The notes beneath the pieces were generated by a model. That model was not told where the DNA came from. It ran no database searches and worked only from the letters and a program-made list of their open reading frames with translations. Of a stretch of DNA of 64,000 nt, positions 33,994 to 42,862 are shown one piece after another. Where the stretch lies: assembly GCA_963667075.1 (NCBI GenBank), contig OY762938.1:1612001-1676000 (forward strand), in the 5' to 3' direction. Position numbers and translations under genes: made by a program. The DNA is from G963667075 sp963667075. Its GTDB lineage: Bacteria; Pseudomonadota; Alphaproteobacteria; Micavibrionales; Micavibrionaceae. The stretch's first letter is position 1. Every line of letters starts with the position of its first letter.

Positions 33994-35124
33994 ATGATAA
34001 ACAGTAGAAATATACACGGAATTATTAAGAAACTCAGTTTTTTTGCAAGGCTGGAGTGGTCTTTTTATGCGTTGCTCTGGCTTATGGTTTTGCTGGTCGT
34101 TGGGACATTGTCGCAAAAGAATCTGGGGGTACATGCTGCGCAGGAGATGTATTTTTTATCTTGGTGGCTCTGGGTGGTTGGCGTAATTCCTTTGCCGGGT
34201 GGTATGACTACGATTTCACTGATTTTTGTCAACTTGATGACGAAAATGTTTGTTGAGGGGTGGTCTTTACGGAATCTGGGGACGATTGTAACGCATCTGA
34301 GTGTTCTTCTGCTTATTTTTGGTGGCTTTTTAACGGCACAGTTTAGTTATGAAGGGAATATGGTGATTCGTGAAAACGAGTCGTCAAATCATATTTCTGA
34401 CTACCATAAATTGGAGCTTATTGTAAAAAAAGATGGAAGAGATGTTCTTCACCTAAAGGAAAAAGCGTTTGAAAAAGGAATGAAAATCGAAGGTGAATTC
34501 ATCCCGTTTCGTATTTATATAAAACACTTTTACCGGAATAGTGATTTGAAGCGTCGTGAAAACCTCTCTGGTGTATCTGATTATAAGGGATTTATAGAGA
34601 AATTTAAGTTCGAAGAAAAGCCGCTTGATAAGCAGGATGGACGAAATATTTCCAGTCTTGTTTTTGATATAGATGGGGCGGGGGGCGCTGATGGAAGATA
34701 CGGTATTTTTGAGTCAATGCCGATTGAACAAGGGATCGTGGTGGCGGATTCTGAATACATGGTTGAGCTTCGTCATGAACGTACAATCTTACCTTTTTCT
34801 ATTAAGTTACTGGATTTCGAGAAAAAAGTTCATCCTGCAACAAATATGCCCAAGGGTTTTAAGTCTGATATTATTTTGGAAGATCAGGGGGTGGCGTGGC
34901 GTTCCAGAATTGAGATGAATAAACCTCTCCGCTATAAGGGATACACATTTTATCAGTCTTCTTATGTGCAGGATGGCGCAGGGGAGGTGACAGTTCTGAC
35001 TGTTGTCAGAAATATGGGCCGATTATTTCCTTACATATCCAGTATCATGATGTGTATCGGGCTCTTGATGCATATGTGGATAATCTGGGTGAAGATTCCT
35101 CCTTTCTGGCAGAATAAAAAATGA
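33994..35124 (+). CDS. ResB/Ccs1-like cytochrome c biogenesis protein
   Basis: 376-residue membrane protein of System II cytochrome c maturation, which keeps apocytochrome haem-attachment sites reduced and with CcsA handles haem delivery. It has hydrophobic helices near residues 25-42, 60-80 and 95-115, a large periplasmic domain (about 120-340) containing YKGYTFYQSSY, and a final membrane helix (ISSIMMCIGLLMHMWIIWV). The GKSGYTFYQSSY-type motif is typical of ResB. The ribosome site is weak. It lies 8 bases before its CcsA partner. Confidence 0.9.
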   Translation: MINSRNIHGIIKKLSFFARLEWSFYALLWLMVLLVVGTLSQKNLGVHAAQEMYFLSWWLWVVGVIPLPGGMTTISLIFVNLMTKMFVEGWSLRNLGTIVTHLSVLLLIFGGFLTAQFSYEGNMVIRENESSNHISDYHKLELIVKKDGRDVLHLKEKAFEKGMKIEGEFIPFRIYIKHFYRNSDLKRRENLSGVSDYKGFIEKFKFEEKPLDKQDGRNISSLVFDIDGAGGADGRYGIFESMPIEQGIVVADSEYMVELRHERTILPFSIKLLDFEKKVHPATNMPKGFKSDIILEDQGVAWRSRIEMNKPLRYKGYTFYQSSYVQDGAGEVTVLTVVRNMGRLFPYISSIMMCIGLLMHMWIIWVKIPPFWQNKK

Positions 35125-35132
35125 GGTAATGG

Positions 35133-37022
35133 ATGAGAGTGGCTTCTTTACTATTTGCGATTATTACGATTTTTTTTGTTTTTCCATGTCAGGCAAAAGC
35201 GGACGATTTTGATTATAGCACGTTTGCGCGGGTACCTGTTTTGCACGAGGGGCGTATTAAGCCGCTTGATACGTTTGCCCGTTCTTTTCTCCTTACTATT
35301 CATGGTCGGACACATGTCGAGGGACTTTCCGCGACAGAATGGCTGGCTGAGATGTTGTTTGATCAGGAAATGGCTTATCAGCGTCATGTATTCAATATTC
35401 CAAACCCGGATGTACTGCTTGCTATAGATCTGCCATCCCGAGAGGGGCACCGTTATTCTTTCAACGAGGTGAACAAAGCGTTGAAAGCGCGTGTGTCAAT
35501 GATGGCCGCGCTTGATCAGGTGGGGCGTGAAAATTTGTCGCAGGCACAAAACCAGCTTCTTGATTTATATGTTAAATCTATGTGGTATATCGATATCAGC
35601 CGTTCGTTTTCCTTACTTTTGCCTGACTTCTCTATCAAAAACAAAGCGTTGGCGGAAAGGCTTGATTTGCCATTTGATACGCCACTGACCTATCTGGATC
35701 TTATGGGCAGGAACGCCGTGTTTTCAGATATTGCCAAAGATATGGAGTCTAAAAAAGCCGAAACGCTTGATCCGTATTCTTTAGAAATTTTGCGTCTTGG
35801 AACCTATTTGCGTGTTACGGCACAGGATCAGAAAACTGAACTATTTCGTATTATTCCGCCACAATGGGAAACGGATGGGGATGCGTGGTTTTCTCCCTGG
35901 GCTGTGTTGGAGGAGGGGCGCGGTTCTCCCAATACGGCATCGTTGTTTGCTCTTTTTACCTCTATGGCAATGGCGTACGATCAAAAAGACGCAAAAATGT
36001 GGGACGAAAAGATGGCAGAGGCCTTTTCATTGTTAAGTGATATGGCGGGAGAGCGGGTGAGTAAGAAAATACTTACCGCAGAGTATAAGTATAATGCGTT
36101 GGATCCTTTTTATTTTTCTTTGGTGGCGTATTTATTTGTTTTTCTGCTTTTGTTGTGTGCGCAGTTTTTTGCCCGCGAATTTTTACGTCGTTCTGCCTTT
36201 CTCGTTTTATTGTCTGGCGCCTTTATTCATGCGGCCGGTATTTTTGCGCGTATGTATATTATGAATCGTCCGCCTGTGGCGACGTTGTATGAATCTGTTC
36301 TTTTTGTAGGACTTGTGGCCGTGTTGTTTTCTCTCTTTTTAGAATGGCGCGGGAAAAACGGGGTAGGGCTCCTTATCGGGGCTATTTGTGGTTCTGTCTT
36401 GCAGTTTATCGGTATGCGCTACAGCATGGAAGGCGATTCGATGGGGATGCTGCTGGCTGTGCTTGATACGAATTTTTGGCTGGCGACTCATGTTCTGACC
36501 ATTACGATTGGCTATGGCTGTTGTTTTGTGGCGGCCCTTTTGGCACATCTTTATGTTTTGGCTAGAATTTATACGCCGCAGAATGAAAGCCGTTTATCCT
36601 CCTTGCTGCGTAGCATAACAGGTACTGCGCTGGTGGCTTTGTTTTTCTCTGTGCTGGGCACTATCCTGGGTGGTATCTGGGCTGATCAATCCTGGGGGCG
36701 TTTTTGGGGGTGGGATCCAAAGGAAAATGGTGCCATGTTGATTTGCTTGTGGCTTATCTGGTTATCACATGGGCGGATTGCCGGTATGCTTTCTCCGCTT
36801 TCTTTTGCTTTTGGTATGGCGATGACTAATGTCGTGGTTGTGCTGGCCTGGTTTGGTGTGAATTTGCTTAATGTAGGGCTTCACTCTTACGGATTTACAG
36901 AAAATATTGCAACAAATATTGCGCTCTTCAGTGGCGCTGAAATGCTGTTCGTTGTTTTGAGTGGCACCGTATTGTTGGGCCGGCATACAAAAAAACGGGA
37001 AGCAAAACAGGGTATTTTATAA
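35133..37022 (+). CDS. CcsA-like cytochrome c biogenesis protein with N-terminal extension
   Basis: 629-residue protein. A signal peptide (MRVASLLFAIITIFFVFPCQAKA) is followed by a ~300-residue periplasmic domain beginning RVPVLHEGRIKPLDTFAR, then a CcsA/CcmF-type membrane domain with the haem-handling tryptophan motif in WGWDPKENGAMLICLW and conserved His residues. The fused periplasmic segment is known from large System II proteins of some bacteria. With ResB it forms a complete System II pair, whereas Alphaproteobacteria usually use System I (CcmABCDEFGHI). Confidence 0.9.
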   Translation: MRVASLLFAIITIFFVFPCQAKADDFDYSTFARVPVLHEGRIKPLDTFARSFLLTIHGRTHVEGLSATEWLAEMLFDQEMAYQRHVFNIPNPDVLLAIDLPSREGHRYSFNEVNKALKARVSMMAALDQVGRENLSQAQNQLLDLYVKSMWYIDISRSFSLLLPDFSIKNKALAERLDLPFDTPLTYLDLMGRNAVFSDIAKDMESKKAETLDPYSLEILRLGTYLRVTAQDQKTELFRIIPPQWETDGDAWFSPWAVLEEGRGSPNTASLFALFTSMAMAYDQKDAKMWDEKMAEAFSLLSDMAGERVSKKILTAEYKYNALDPFYFSLVAYLFVFLLLLCAQFFAREFLRRSAFLVLLSGAFIHAAGIFARMYIMNRPPVATLYESVLFVGLVAVLFSLFLEWRGKNGVGLLIGAICGSVLQFIGMRYSMEGDSMGMLLAVLDTNFWLATHVLTITIGYGCCFVAALLAHLYVLARIYTPQNESRLSSLLRSITGTALVALFFSVLGTILGGIWADQSWGRFWGWDPKENGAMLICLWLIWLSHGRIAGMLSPLSFAFGMAMTNVVVVLAWFGVNLLNVGLHSYGFTENIATNIALFSGAEMLFVVLSGTVLLGRHTKKREAKQGIL

Positions 37023-37122
37023 TTATTCCGTTTTTAAATTGTTTTCCTGTGATCTGTTCTTGGCTACACTGGTCGCACTGTGAGTGAACGCATCTGCAAT
37101 GTAACGGGGTCTGATTCAAAGC

Positions 37123-37794
37123 ATGGATCTTGATTTTGATGAAATAGACGAGAATAAAGGCAAAGATAAAGGCGAGGAAGCTGAAAAACCTTCGCCTTCG
37201 CCATCGTTGCCGGATAAAAAAACAGAGAAAACAGAAAAAGCAGATACAACATATTCTTTAAAGAATTTCACCATTTTGCTGGTGGATGACTATGAATTTA
37301 TGCGTAATATTATTACGTCAATGCTTCGTGCCTTGGGGATAGGTAATATTCTAGTCTGTAGCAGTGGGAAAGAAGCCATAAATCTTTTAACGATTACCGA
37401 GGCTAGCCAAAGGAATGCTGCTGTTAAAGGGATTGATCTGATTATTGCAGACTGGCTTATGCCGGATGGTTCCGGTCAGGATCTTATAAAATGGGTTAGA
37501 AACCACAAAAGTGACAAGATTCATTTTACGCCCATTATGATGATTAGCGCTTATGCCAGCAAAAAAACGATTATAGCGGCGCGCGATTTTGGGGCGAATG
37601 AGTCTATGGTAAAGCCTGTCTCAGGTAAAAAACTCTCAAAACATATTTTGTCCATTATTGATAATCCCAGACCGTTTGTGAAAACACCGGATTTCTTTGG
37701 CCCGGATCGCAGGCGTAAGGAAAAGCCTTTCCTCGGGGAGGATAAAAGAACGATGAACACAGACGATATTGAGGCCCATCATGAACGAGTCTAA
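37123..37794 (+). CDS. Response-regulator receiver protein
   Basis: 223-residue protein with a charged N-terminal stretch (residues 1-45) and one CheY-like receiver domain (about 48-180). The acidic pocket is in LLVDDYEFMRN, the phosphoacceptor Asp is in IIADWLMPDGSG, and the Lys is in MVKPVSGKK. The C-terminal FFGPDRRRK segment recurs in alphaproteobacterial single-domain regulators. There is no DNA-binding output domain. The downstream gene starts inside its last codons, suggesting a partner. Confidence 0.88.
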   Translation: MDLDFDEIDENKGKDKGEEAEKPSPSPSLPDKKTEKTEKADTTYSLKNFTILLVDDYEFMRNIITSMLRALGIGNILVCSSGKEAINLLTITEASQRNAAVKGIDLIIADWLMPDGSGQDLIKWVRNHKSDKIHFTPIMMISAYASKKTIIAARDFGANESMVKPVSGKKLSKHILSIIDNPRPFVKTPDFFGPDRRRKEKPFLGEDKRTMNTDDIEAHHERV

Positions 37795-38326
37795 TACAAA
37801 TCCTGATAAACAAAATAATAGTGCCAAAGGCACGAGTGGAATGGATATTAAAATTTATCATCGTGTGAACAGGCTGAAAATGAAAGCAGGCGGTTCCCTG
37901 AATGGTGGGCCGGGCCGTCTTGATCCGAACGCGGTGGATAAGGCAGATGTCGTTATTCAAAATATGGCAAACATATATCCGCAAGAACTTCAAAAAGCAC
38001 TGAGCGAACTTGATGAAAAATGGGAAGAGGCACGTGGTATGGCTGAAAATACGCGTGAGGCTGATGTTGAAATGATGTCGAACCTTGCGAATCAGATTAA
38101 AGATCTTGCCGGTCTCTTCGGATATAGCATTATGGAGTATTTTGCAGCCTCTTTACGGGATTTTATCCTTGAAAGCGCGCTTAATCGTGAGGAGCACGTT
38201 GTTATTGTGCAGGCCCACGTAGACGTGATGTGGGTCGTCTACCGCGAAAACCTGAAAGATGATGCAGGTCCTGTGGCTGAAGAGCTTAAAAGAATGGTGG
38301 CTGAAGCCATTGAAAAATACAGCTAA
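37781..38326 (+). CDS. Conserved hypothetical partner of the receiver protein
   Basis: 181-residue, mostly helical protein. The ATG at 37781 lies inside the end of the receiver gene, implying translational coupling. The motif MDIKIYHRVNRLKMKAG near the N-terminus is followed by helices (NIYPQELQKALSELDEKW, DLAGLFGYSIMEYFAASL). It could be a phosphotransfer or adaptor protein for the receiver, but no Hpt His motif is clear. Its stop overlaps the convergent solute-binding gene by 3 bases. Confidence 0.7.
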   Translation: MNESNTNPDKQNNSAKGTSGMDIKIYHRVNRLKMKAGGSLNGGPGRLDPNAVDKADVVIQNMANIYPQELQKALSELDEKWEEARGMAENTREADVEMMSNLANQIKDLAGLFGYSIMEYFAASLRDFILESALNREEHVVIVQAHVDVMWVVYRENLKDDAGPVAEELKRMVAEAIEKYS

Positions 38327-39153
38327 AGCCCTTCTTTTTTATAGAAGATTGTATTTCCAGATGGATCGTATTTATCCATGATATTTTTTATGGCACCATG
38401 ATCATGCATTTCGTTAATAACCAGATCCATCATCCTTACGAAATCATATTCCCCTTTTGGCATCATATAGCCGTGAGAGAATATCCGGACAGGCTTGCTG
38501 GATGCTATGTTTTTTAACGTACCGGGATTGGCTTTCAGATATCCATCAGCGATGAGGTTGTTAACAAAGGTTGCATCAGCTTTTTTTGTTTCAACATTTT
38601 TTAGATTCTGGGTGATATCCGACAGCTCGGGGAGGGACAAAACGTTAGCTTTTGGAAAGTTTCTTTGTGCAATGTACTGGGACATTTCTCCGTCAATTGT
38701 CGCCAGCGTGATATCAGGCGCGTTTATCGCTGAGAGATCTGTTTCAAAGCGTGTGTCGTCATTGCGTACATAAATGCCTGTGCCTGTATAGAAAAACGGA
38801 TAGGTAAAATCTGCAACTTTCATTTTTTCAGATTGCCGGTACATGGGTAAACAGACGGCATCATAGCGGCCATGTTGTAATCCTAAATGCATTGTGGGGA
38901 ATGTCACTTCTTCGGCCCATTCAATATCCACGTTTAAACGTTTGCCTACTTCTTCGGCCAGTTCAATAGCCCAGCCTGATAATTCTCCCGTATTAAGGTC
39001 TTTATAGATGACGGGCGGCTGCACTACATAGGCGCATCTGATTCTCTGTGTTCTTATAACGCGCTCATAGGCTGTCTCTTTTTCCTGGGCTTTCGCTGTT
39101 ACCGGTAAAATGATCAGTAAATATGCGCATATAAAAAACAGTAAATGTTTCAT
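38323..39153 (-). CDS. Extracellular solute-binding protein, family 3
   Basis: 276-residue periplasmic protein. A signal peptide (MKHLLFFICAYLLIILPVTAKA) is followed by the bilobed amino-acid-binding fold, with RCAYVVQPPVIYKD, GWAIELAEEVGKRLNVDIEW and the DAVCLPMYRQSEKM segment. No permease or ATPase genes adjoin it, so it is an orphan binding protein that may feed a sensor or a transporter encoded elsewhere. It is convergent with the preceding gene. Confidence 0.88.
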   Translation of the reverse strand: MKHLLFFICAYLLIILPVTAKAQEKETAYERVIRTQRIRCAYVVQPPVIYKDLNTGELSGWAIELAEEVGKRLNVDIEWAEEVTFPTMHLGLQHGRYDAVCLPMYRQSEKMKVADFTYPFFYTGTGIYVRNDDTRFETDLSAINAPDITLATIDGEMSQYIAQRNFPKANVLSLPELSDITQNLKNVETKKADATFVNNLIADGYLKANPGTLKNIASSKPVRIFSHGYMMPKGEYDFVRMMDLVINEMHDHGAIKNIMDKYDPSGNTIFYKKEGL

Positions 39154-39280
39154 TTGGTGCCCTTATCGCTTTGGTTTTTCATGTAAAAATCGGTCTGATA
39201 CGACAAATTTTAACACGTATTCCATGTTTTTAATCAATACAAAGCCATCGTAAGAGTCAATAGAATTAATATTTAACATA

Positions 39281-39302
39281 TTTTTTAACTATTTTTTAAC
39301 TA
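39281..39302. repeat. Tandem 11-bp repeat upstream of small-gene pair
   Basis: TTTTTTAACTA occurs twice without a gap (39281-39291, 39292-39302), a helical-turn spacing, 45 bases before the next gene. It may be a bent-DNA or protein-binding element. Confidence 0.6.
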
Positions 39303-39346
39303 TTTAGGTGCAGAGTTTAATAAAAGGTAAAAAGGAGGTGGAACCT

Positions 39347-39643
39347 TTGTTGACAGCATGTGATTACATATTAGGAAAGAATGGCTCCATTGTTGTGGTT
39401 GTATCAGAACAATTACCGCGCTTGGGGGCTGTTTCTATGGAAATCCATGGCGATGTTATTTTATTTCGCTCTGGGGGCGAGTTGATAGGGAATGTACTAT
39501 GTGAGAGACAGGATATCCTGGATAGGCTGGTACAGAATAAAAAGGTCGGGGTGGTAGAGTTTCCAGATGGCATACCACGTTTTCCGGCTTATATTACGGC
39601 TGTCGCTGATGTTAATGTAGCATGGCAGGGACAGGCTGCGTAA
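39347..39643 (+). CDS. Hypothetical protein, 98 aa
   Basis: Unrecognised small protein. A near-perfect Shine-Dalgarno (AAGGAGGT, ending 39339) lies 8 bases before a TTG at 39347, so this start is preferred to the GTG at 39308. The product has hydrophobic strands (GSIVVVVSEQLPRLGAV, GDVILFRSGGELIG) suggesting a small beta-rich domain. A 55-residue gene follows 39 bases downstream with its own ribosome site, so the two are likely co-transcribed. Confidence 0.65.
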   Translation: MLTACDYILGKNGSIVVVVSEQLPRLGAVSMEIHGDVILFRSGGELIGNVLCERQDILDRLVQNKKVGVVEFPDGIPRFPAYITAVADVNVAWQGQAA

Positions 39644-39682
39644 CAGTTGTTATGAGCGTGTGGAAATGAAAGGAGCTCAAAA

Positions 39683-39850
39683 ATGATTGAACGAGGAACA
39701 CCAATAGAGCAAATAGTAGGACAAAATCCTGATTTTTCCAGCCATACGCTGGCCTTTAACTGGGCTGCGGGCGGTATCTCAATGGATAAAGTGCCAGAGG
39801 CAAGAGTTGCTATGGCTCCGGCTGCCAAGTTTACAATGGATTGTTGTTAG
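39683..39850 (+). CDS. Small protein, 55 aa, ending in Cys-Cys
   Basis: ATG at 39683 preceded by AAAGGAG 8 bases upstream. The protein begins MIERGTPIEQIVGQNP and ends KFTMDCC. The paired C-terminal cysteines could bind metal or be modified. No family is recognised. The good ribosome site and position after another small gene support coding. Confidence 0.55.
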   Translation: MIERGTPIEQIVGQNPDFSSHTLAFNWAAGGISMDKVPEARVAMAPAAKFTMDCC

Positions 39851-39934
39851 TACCGATCTGCATTCATTGAATGATAGCAAAATGGCTTAAAGAGGCTGTC
39901 AAGCTACGTCAGGCAGAAATACGCCATTGGCGGA

Positions 39935-40303
39935 TTATATTTTTCTCATGGTGAGGAAGATAACATCGTTGCCATATTCTATCTGACCTGACATTTGTAT
40001 TTTATCGCCTTTGCGTGCGAGCTTTAGAACGGTTTTGTATTCAACTGGCTTACGGGTAGGGGATCCATCTGCATTGGTTAGAGCAAAAGTTTCTTCTGCC
40101 TCTGTGGGGTCTGCAATAGAAATCATCTCGACTTCGTTTTCACTGATGATCGTAAAGGTGCTGGTCCACAGACAATGGGCTTCATCATAGCGTTTTGTCT
40201 GGCCGTTTTTGATTTCCGTTCGGCCATCGCTTTTTTTCTCGAGCGGTCCCAGATAGCTTGATGTTGTGCTAACACTGTATATCCCGTCTAAGTCATGTGC
40301 CAT
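39935..40303 (-). CDS. Hypothetical protein, ~122 aa
   Basis: Small soluble protein with beta-rich character (GIYSVSTTSSYLGPLEKK, KIQMSGQIEYGNDVIFLTM), which could be a small barrel or lipocalin-like fold. The start at 40303 has GAGGAG about 10 bases upstream; the frame is open 45 bases further. It lies downstream of the methyltransferase-like pair in the same orientation and may belong to that operon. Confidence 0.6.
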   Translation of the reverse strand: MAHDLDGIYSVSTTSSYLGPLEKKSDGRTEIKNGQTKRYDEAHCLWTSTFTIISENEVEMISIADPTEAEETFALTNADGSPTRKPVEYKTVLKLARKGDKIQMSGQIEYGNDVIFLTMRKI

Positions 40304-40421
40304 AGCCCATTTGCTCCTCTTTTCAGGTCCAGAGAAACATTCTATCATTTTTTTCTAAAAATTCTATAAAAGAGGCCAGAGAAAAAAGCCTGTCAGAGAA
40401 AAAAGACTTATACGTTTTTCC

Positions 40422-41612
40422 CTAAATAAACTGCGGTCTTTTTGCAACAGCTTGCGCCAGAATGAGCTTACTGGGATTGTTATCCTGTTCAAAAATGTGG
40501 CAGATCCTGAAGTTCTCGCTCTCAATGAGATTACGGTGTTTCTTGATTGTCCATTTTTTATAAGAAAGAGTTATGCCCATTGCGTGCCCTTTTTCTAATG
40601 CGAAATCACCATTAAGTGTTTCTAATATATGGCTTTTCTTGCATATGGATTGTTGTATTACACCATCTCTCTGATTGTCATATTTTGAGGCTGTGTCCCA
40701 ATGGCCGAAAATATCGTATCTTTCATTTTTTATGATGCCTTGCGCGGCGGCGCGCGCAAAAGCACTAAGCAGGAAAGCTTTCTGATTTTCGGTATGCCTC
40801 TCTTTTTCAAGTAGTCTTTCTGTTGATTGTTCAGTGTCAACCGCTAGCAAAACATAGCTGCCGAGACCATGTTGATTGTGCATCTTACGCCAATATGACT
40901 TATATTTTTCTTCTGCTGTTGGAGCATCTTTATATTTATATGAGGGGATGTTTAGTAGCGTATCGCCGAAGATCATAACGAGAGGCGTGCCGTTTTCTTT
41001 TGTTATAGCAAGCCTGTTATTCTCCATGAAGTCGCCGAGAACACCTTCTGTATTAATTCCAAATTTTGCGTATGCTATGACAGCATTGTTTCTGGCATAA
41101 CGATCATGGAGATCCACAACGCTAAGCGCGCTAATATCATGGTTTGGACTGTCAATAATAGCGGAGAGGATTACGCCTTCCTTATTCATGAAAGCATGTT
41201 GTCCGCCACCCCCATAGCTAACAGGTCTTAGCATGGGGAGGAGCATGTCAATGAGCCCCTGACTAACGGCCGTATGAATAATGCTTTTTTCATTATCTGT
41301 TCGGCTACGTTGATTTGAATTGTTCTCTGTTTCTTCTGTGTATCTTTCATATGCTTTTGCACCAGAGAGAATAATGGTCGGGTCGGTGCTGTCTTTTAAT
41401 TCGCATAGAAGAGTTCCTTTATGAGTATCAATATCATGATACAAAAAGGGTTCTAAAATAGCGTTCTCGTCTCCCCTGATTGTTGCCATAAAGGCGGCCT
41501 CAAAGGCCGCGTTGTCGTCCCTTTTAAGCGGAGACATGCGTATGACACGCTGGCTTTTAGGGTGAATCGTGTTCCCTTGAATAGGGGGCTGCTTTGTGAT
41601 TCGTCCGTTCAT
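40422..41612 (-). CDS. EgtD-fold (methyltransferase-like) protein, copy 2
   Basis: 396-residue paralogue of the next upstream gene. The order of motifs follows the EgtD/histidine-specific methyltransferase family: a glycine-rich SYGGGGQHAF in the SAM-binding position, an acidic SVVDLHDRY strand end, GDFMENNRL, VMIFGDTLLNIP in place of the FLGSTIGN segment, LAVDTEQ, and a C-terminal SYKKWT near the place of the family E.S.KY motif. Divergence from true EgtD is large, so ergothioneine synthesis is not claimed. It lies 18 bases downstream of copy 1. A SAM-dependent role is inference. Confidence 0.6.
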   Translation of the reverse strand: MNGRITKQPPIQGNTIHPKSQRVIRMSPLKRDDNAAFEAAFMATIRGDENAILEPFLYHDIDTHKGTLLCELKDSTDPTIILSGAKAYERYTEETENNSNQRSRTDNEKSIIHTAVSQGLIDMLLPMLRPVSYGGGGQHAFMNKEGVILSAIIDSPNHDISALSVVDLHDRYARNNAVIAYAKFGINTEGVLGDFMENNRLAITKENGTPLVMIFGDTLLNIPSYKYKDAPTAEEKYKSYWRKMHNQHGLGSYVLLAVDTEQSTERLLEKERHTENQKAFLLSAFARAAAQGIIKNERYDIFGHWDTASKYDNQRDGVIQQSICKKSHILETLNGDFALEKGHAMGITLSYKKWTIKKHRNLIESENFRICHIFEQDNNPSKLILAQAVAKRPQFI

Positions 41613-41630
41613 CAGATTCTTAAATAAGTT

Positions 41631-42851
41631 CTAGAAAGCAGGGCCTGGAAGCGCAATTGATTCTGCTAGAACGAGTTTATTTGGGTTATCTTTTTCTTCA
41701 AATATTTCATGGACTTTCCAGCCTGCCTGAGCGCATAAATCTCTATGCTTGGCTTCGTCCCATTTGTGAGAAAGGGTAACGGTTTGTCTGTTTCCTCTTG
41801 AAAAACTGAAAAACTCCTCTTGGGTTGTGATATTGAGTTTTTTCTTACATTCCCAGAATATATCCACAGCGTTAATAGTATCATCATACCGAGAGTTTGC
41901 ACGCCAGTGTTTGAAAATATCGAATGGTTTTAGAATGATACCTTGTTGCATAGCTCTTGCGTGAGCACTGAGTGTGAAGGATTCAAAAGGATCTCGTGGC
42001 CTTATTTTGTAGTTTTCTTCCTGTCTTTTTGGGTCTTGGTCTGTATCGACAGTCATGGCTACAAAAGTGCCTACACCGTGTTGCAATGTCATTTTATGGA
42101 GATATTGAATATATTTATCTTCTGCCGGGGGACCATCCTTGTGTATTGGTGCATTGAGGAGAGGGCCACCAAAAACCATGATAAAGGCACGGCCTTTTTC
42201 ATTTTCAGGTGTGGCCAACTTGCCGTTTTCCATGAAGTCACCAACTATAGTATGAGACCTTACACCGAGGTGTTCGCTAGAAAAAAAGGCGTTTTGATAG
42301 CTGTAGCGTCTAAGAATGTCAACGGCACTTAGTGATACAACCTCGTGCTCAAAGCTGTTTTTTAGGGCTTTGATAAACTGCCCCTCCTTATGTATGAAGG
42401 CTTGTCGATCTCCTCCACCGTAACTGAATAATCTTAGAGCCCCTCCTGGGAGGGCATCAAGCAAGCCTTTTTCGAGGCTGGTTTTGATAACGCTTTGGTC
42501 TGAGTTGTGAAAGCCGTATTGTGCCTCTTTATTGACGTTCTCCCCAATGTGACGATCCCATGACAGGCCGCCAGACAAAAGTGTTGTGGCATCATAATCG
42601 AGTCCACTAAATGGATCTCTTGCATTCTTCTTTTCAGATAAATCATGGAAAAGGTGCGGTGTGAGAGCGCCTCTCACATCTCCTTTGAGGGTGCTTATAT
42701 AAGCTCCCTTAAATACGTCTGCTCTATGCCGTTCTTCTGTCGTCGTTTCAGAAGGGACAAACGTAGCAAGGTGATTGCTAAGCTCTTCCTCTGGAGGGGG
42801 AGATATTGAAGCAATTGGTGTCGTCATTGTACTTGTTCCTAATCCTGACAT
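41631..42851 (-). CDS. EgtD-fold (methyltransferase-like) protein, copy 1
   Basis: 406 residues from the ATG at 42851, which has GAGGA 8 bases upstream; a TTG at 42866 that overlaps the regulator stop is an alternative. It shares the motif order of copy 2: SYGGGDRQAF, LSAVDILRRY, GDFMENGKL, IMVFGGPLLNAP, MTVDTDQD, FDIFKHWRANSRYD and SHKWDEAKHRDLCAQAGW. These line up with the EgtD-type methyltransferase core (Methyltransf_33) by order and spacing. The N-terminus is Pro/Ser/Thr-rich. It probably arose with copy 2 by tandem duplication and is co-transcribed with the XRE regulator. Confidence 0.62.
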   Translation of the reverse strand: MSGLGTSTMTTPIASISPPPEEELSNHLATFVPSETTTEERHRADVFKGAYISTLKGDVRGALTPHLFHDLSEKKNARDPFSGLDYDATTLLSGGLSWDRHIGENVNKEAQYGFHNSDQSVIKTSLEKGLLDALPGGALRLFSYGGGDRQAFIHKEGQFIKALKNSFEHEVVSLSAVDILRRYSYQNAFFSSEHLGVRSHTIVGDFMENGKLATPENEKGRAFIMVFGGPLLNAPIHKDGPPAEDKYIQYLHKMTLQHGVGTFVAMTVDTDQDPKRQEENYKIRPRDPFESFTLSAHARAMQQGIILKPFDIFKHWRANSRYDDTINAVDIFWECKKKLNITTQEEFFSFSRGNRQTVTLSHKWDEAKHRDLCAQAGWKVHEIFEEKDNPNKLVLAESIALPGPAF

Positions 42852-42862
42852 GTGCATATTCC

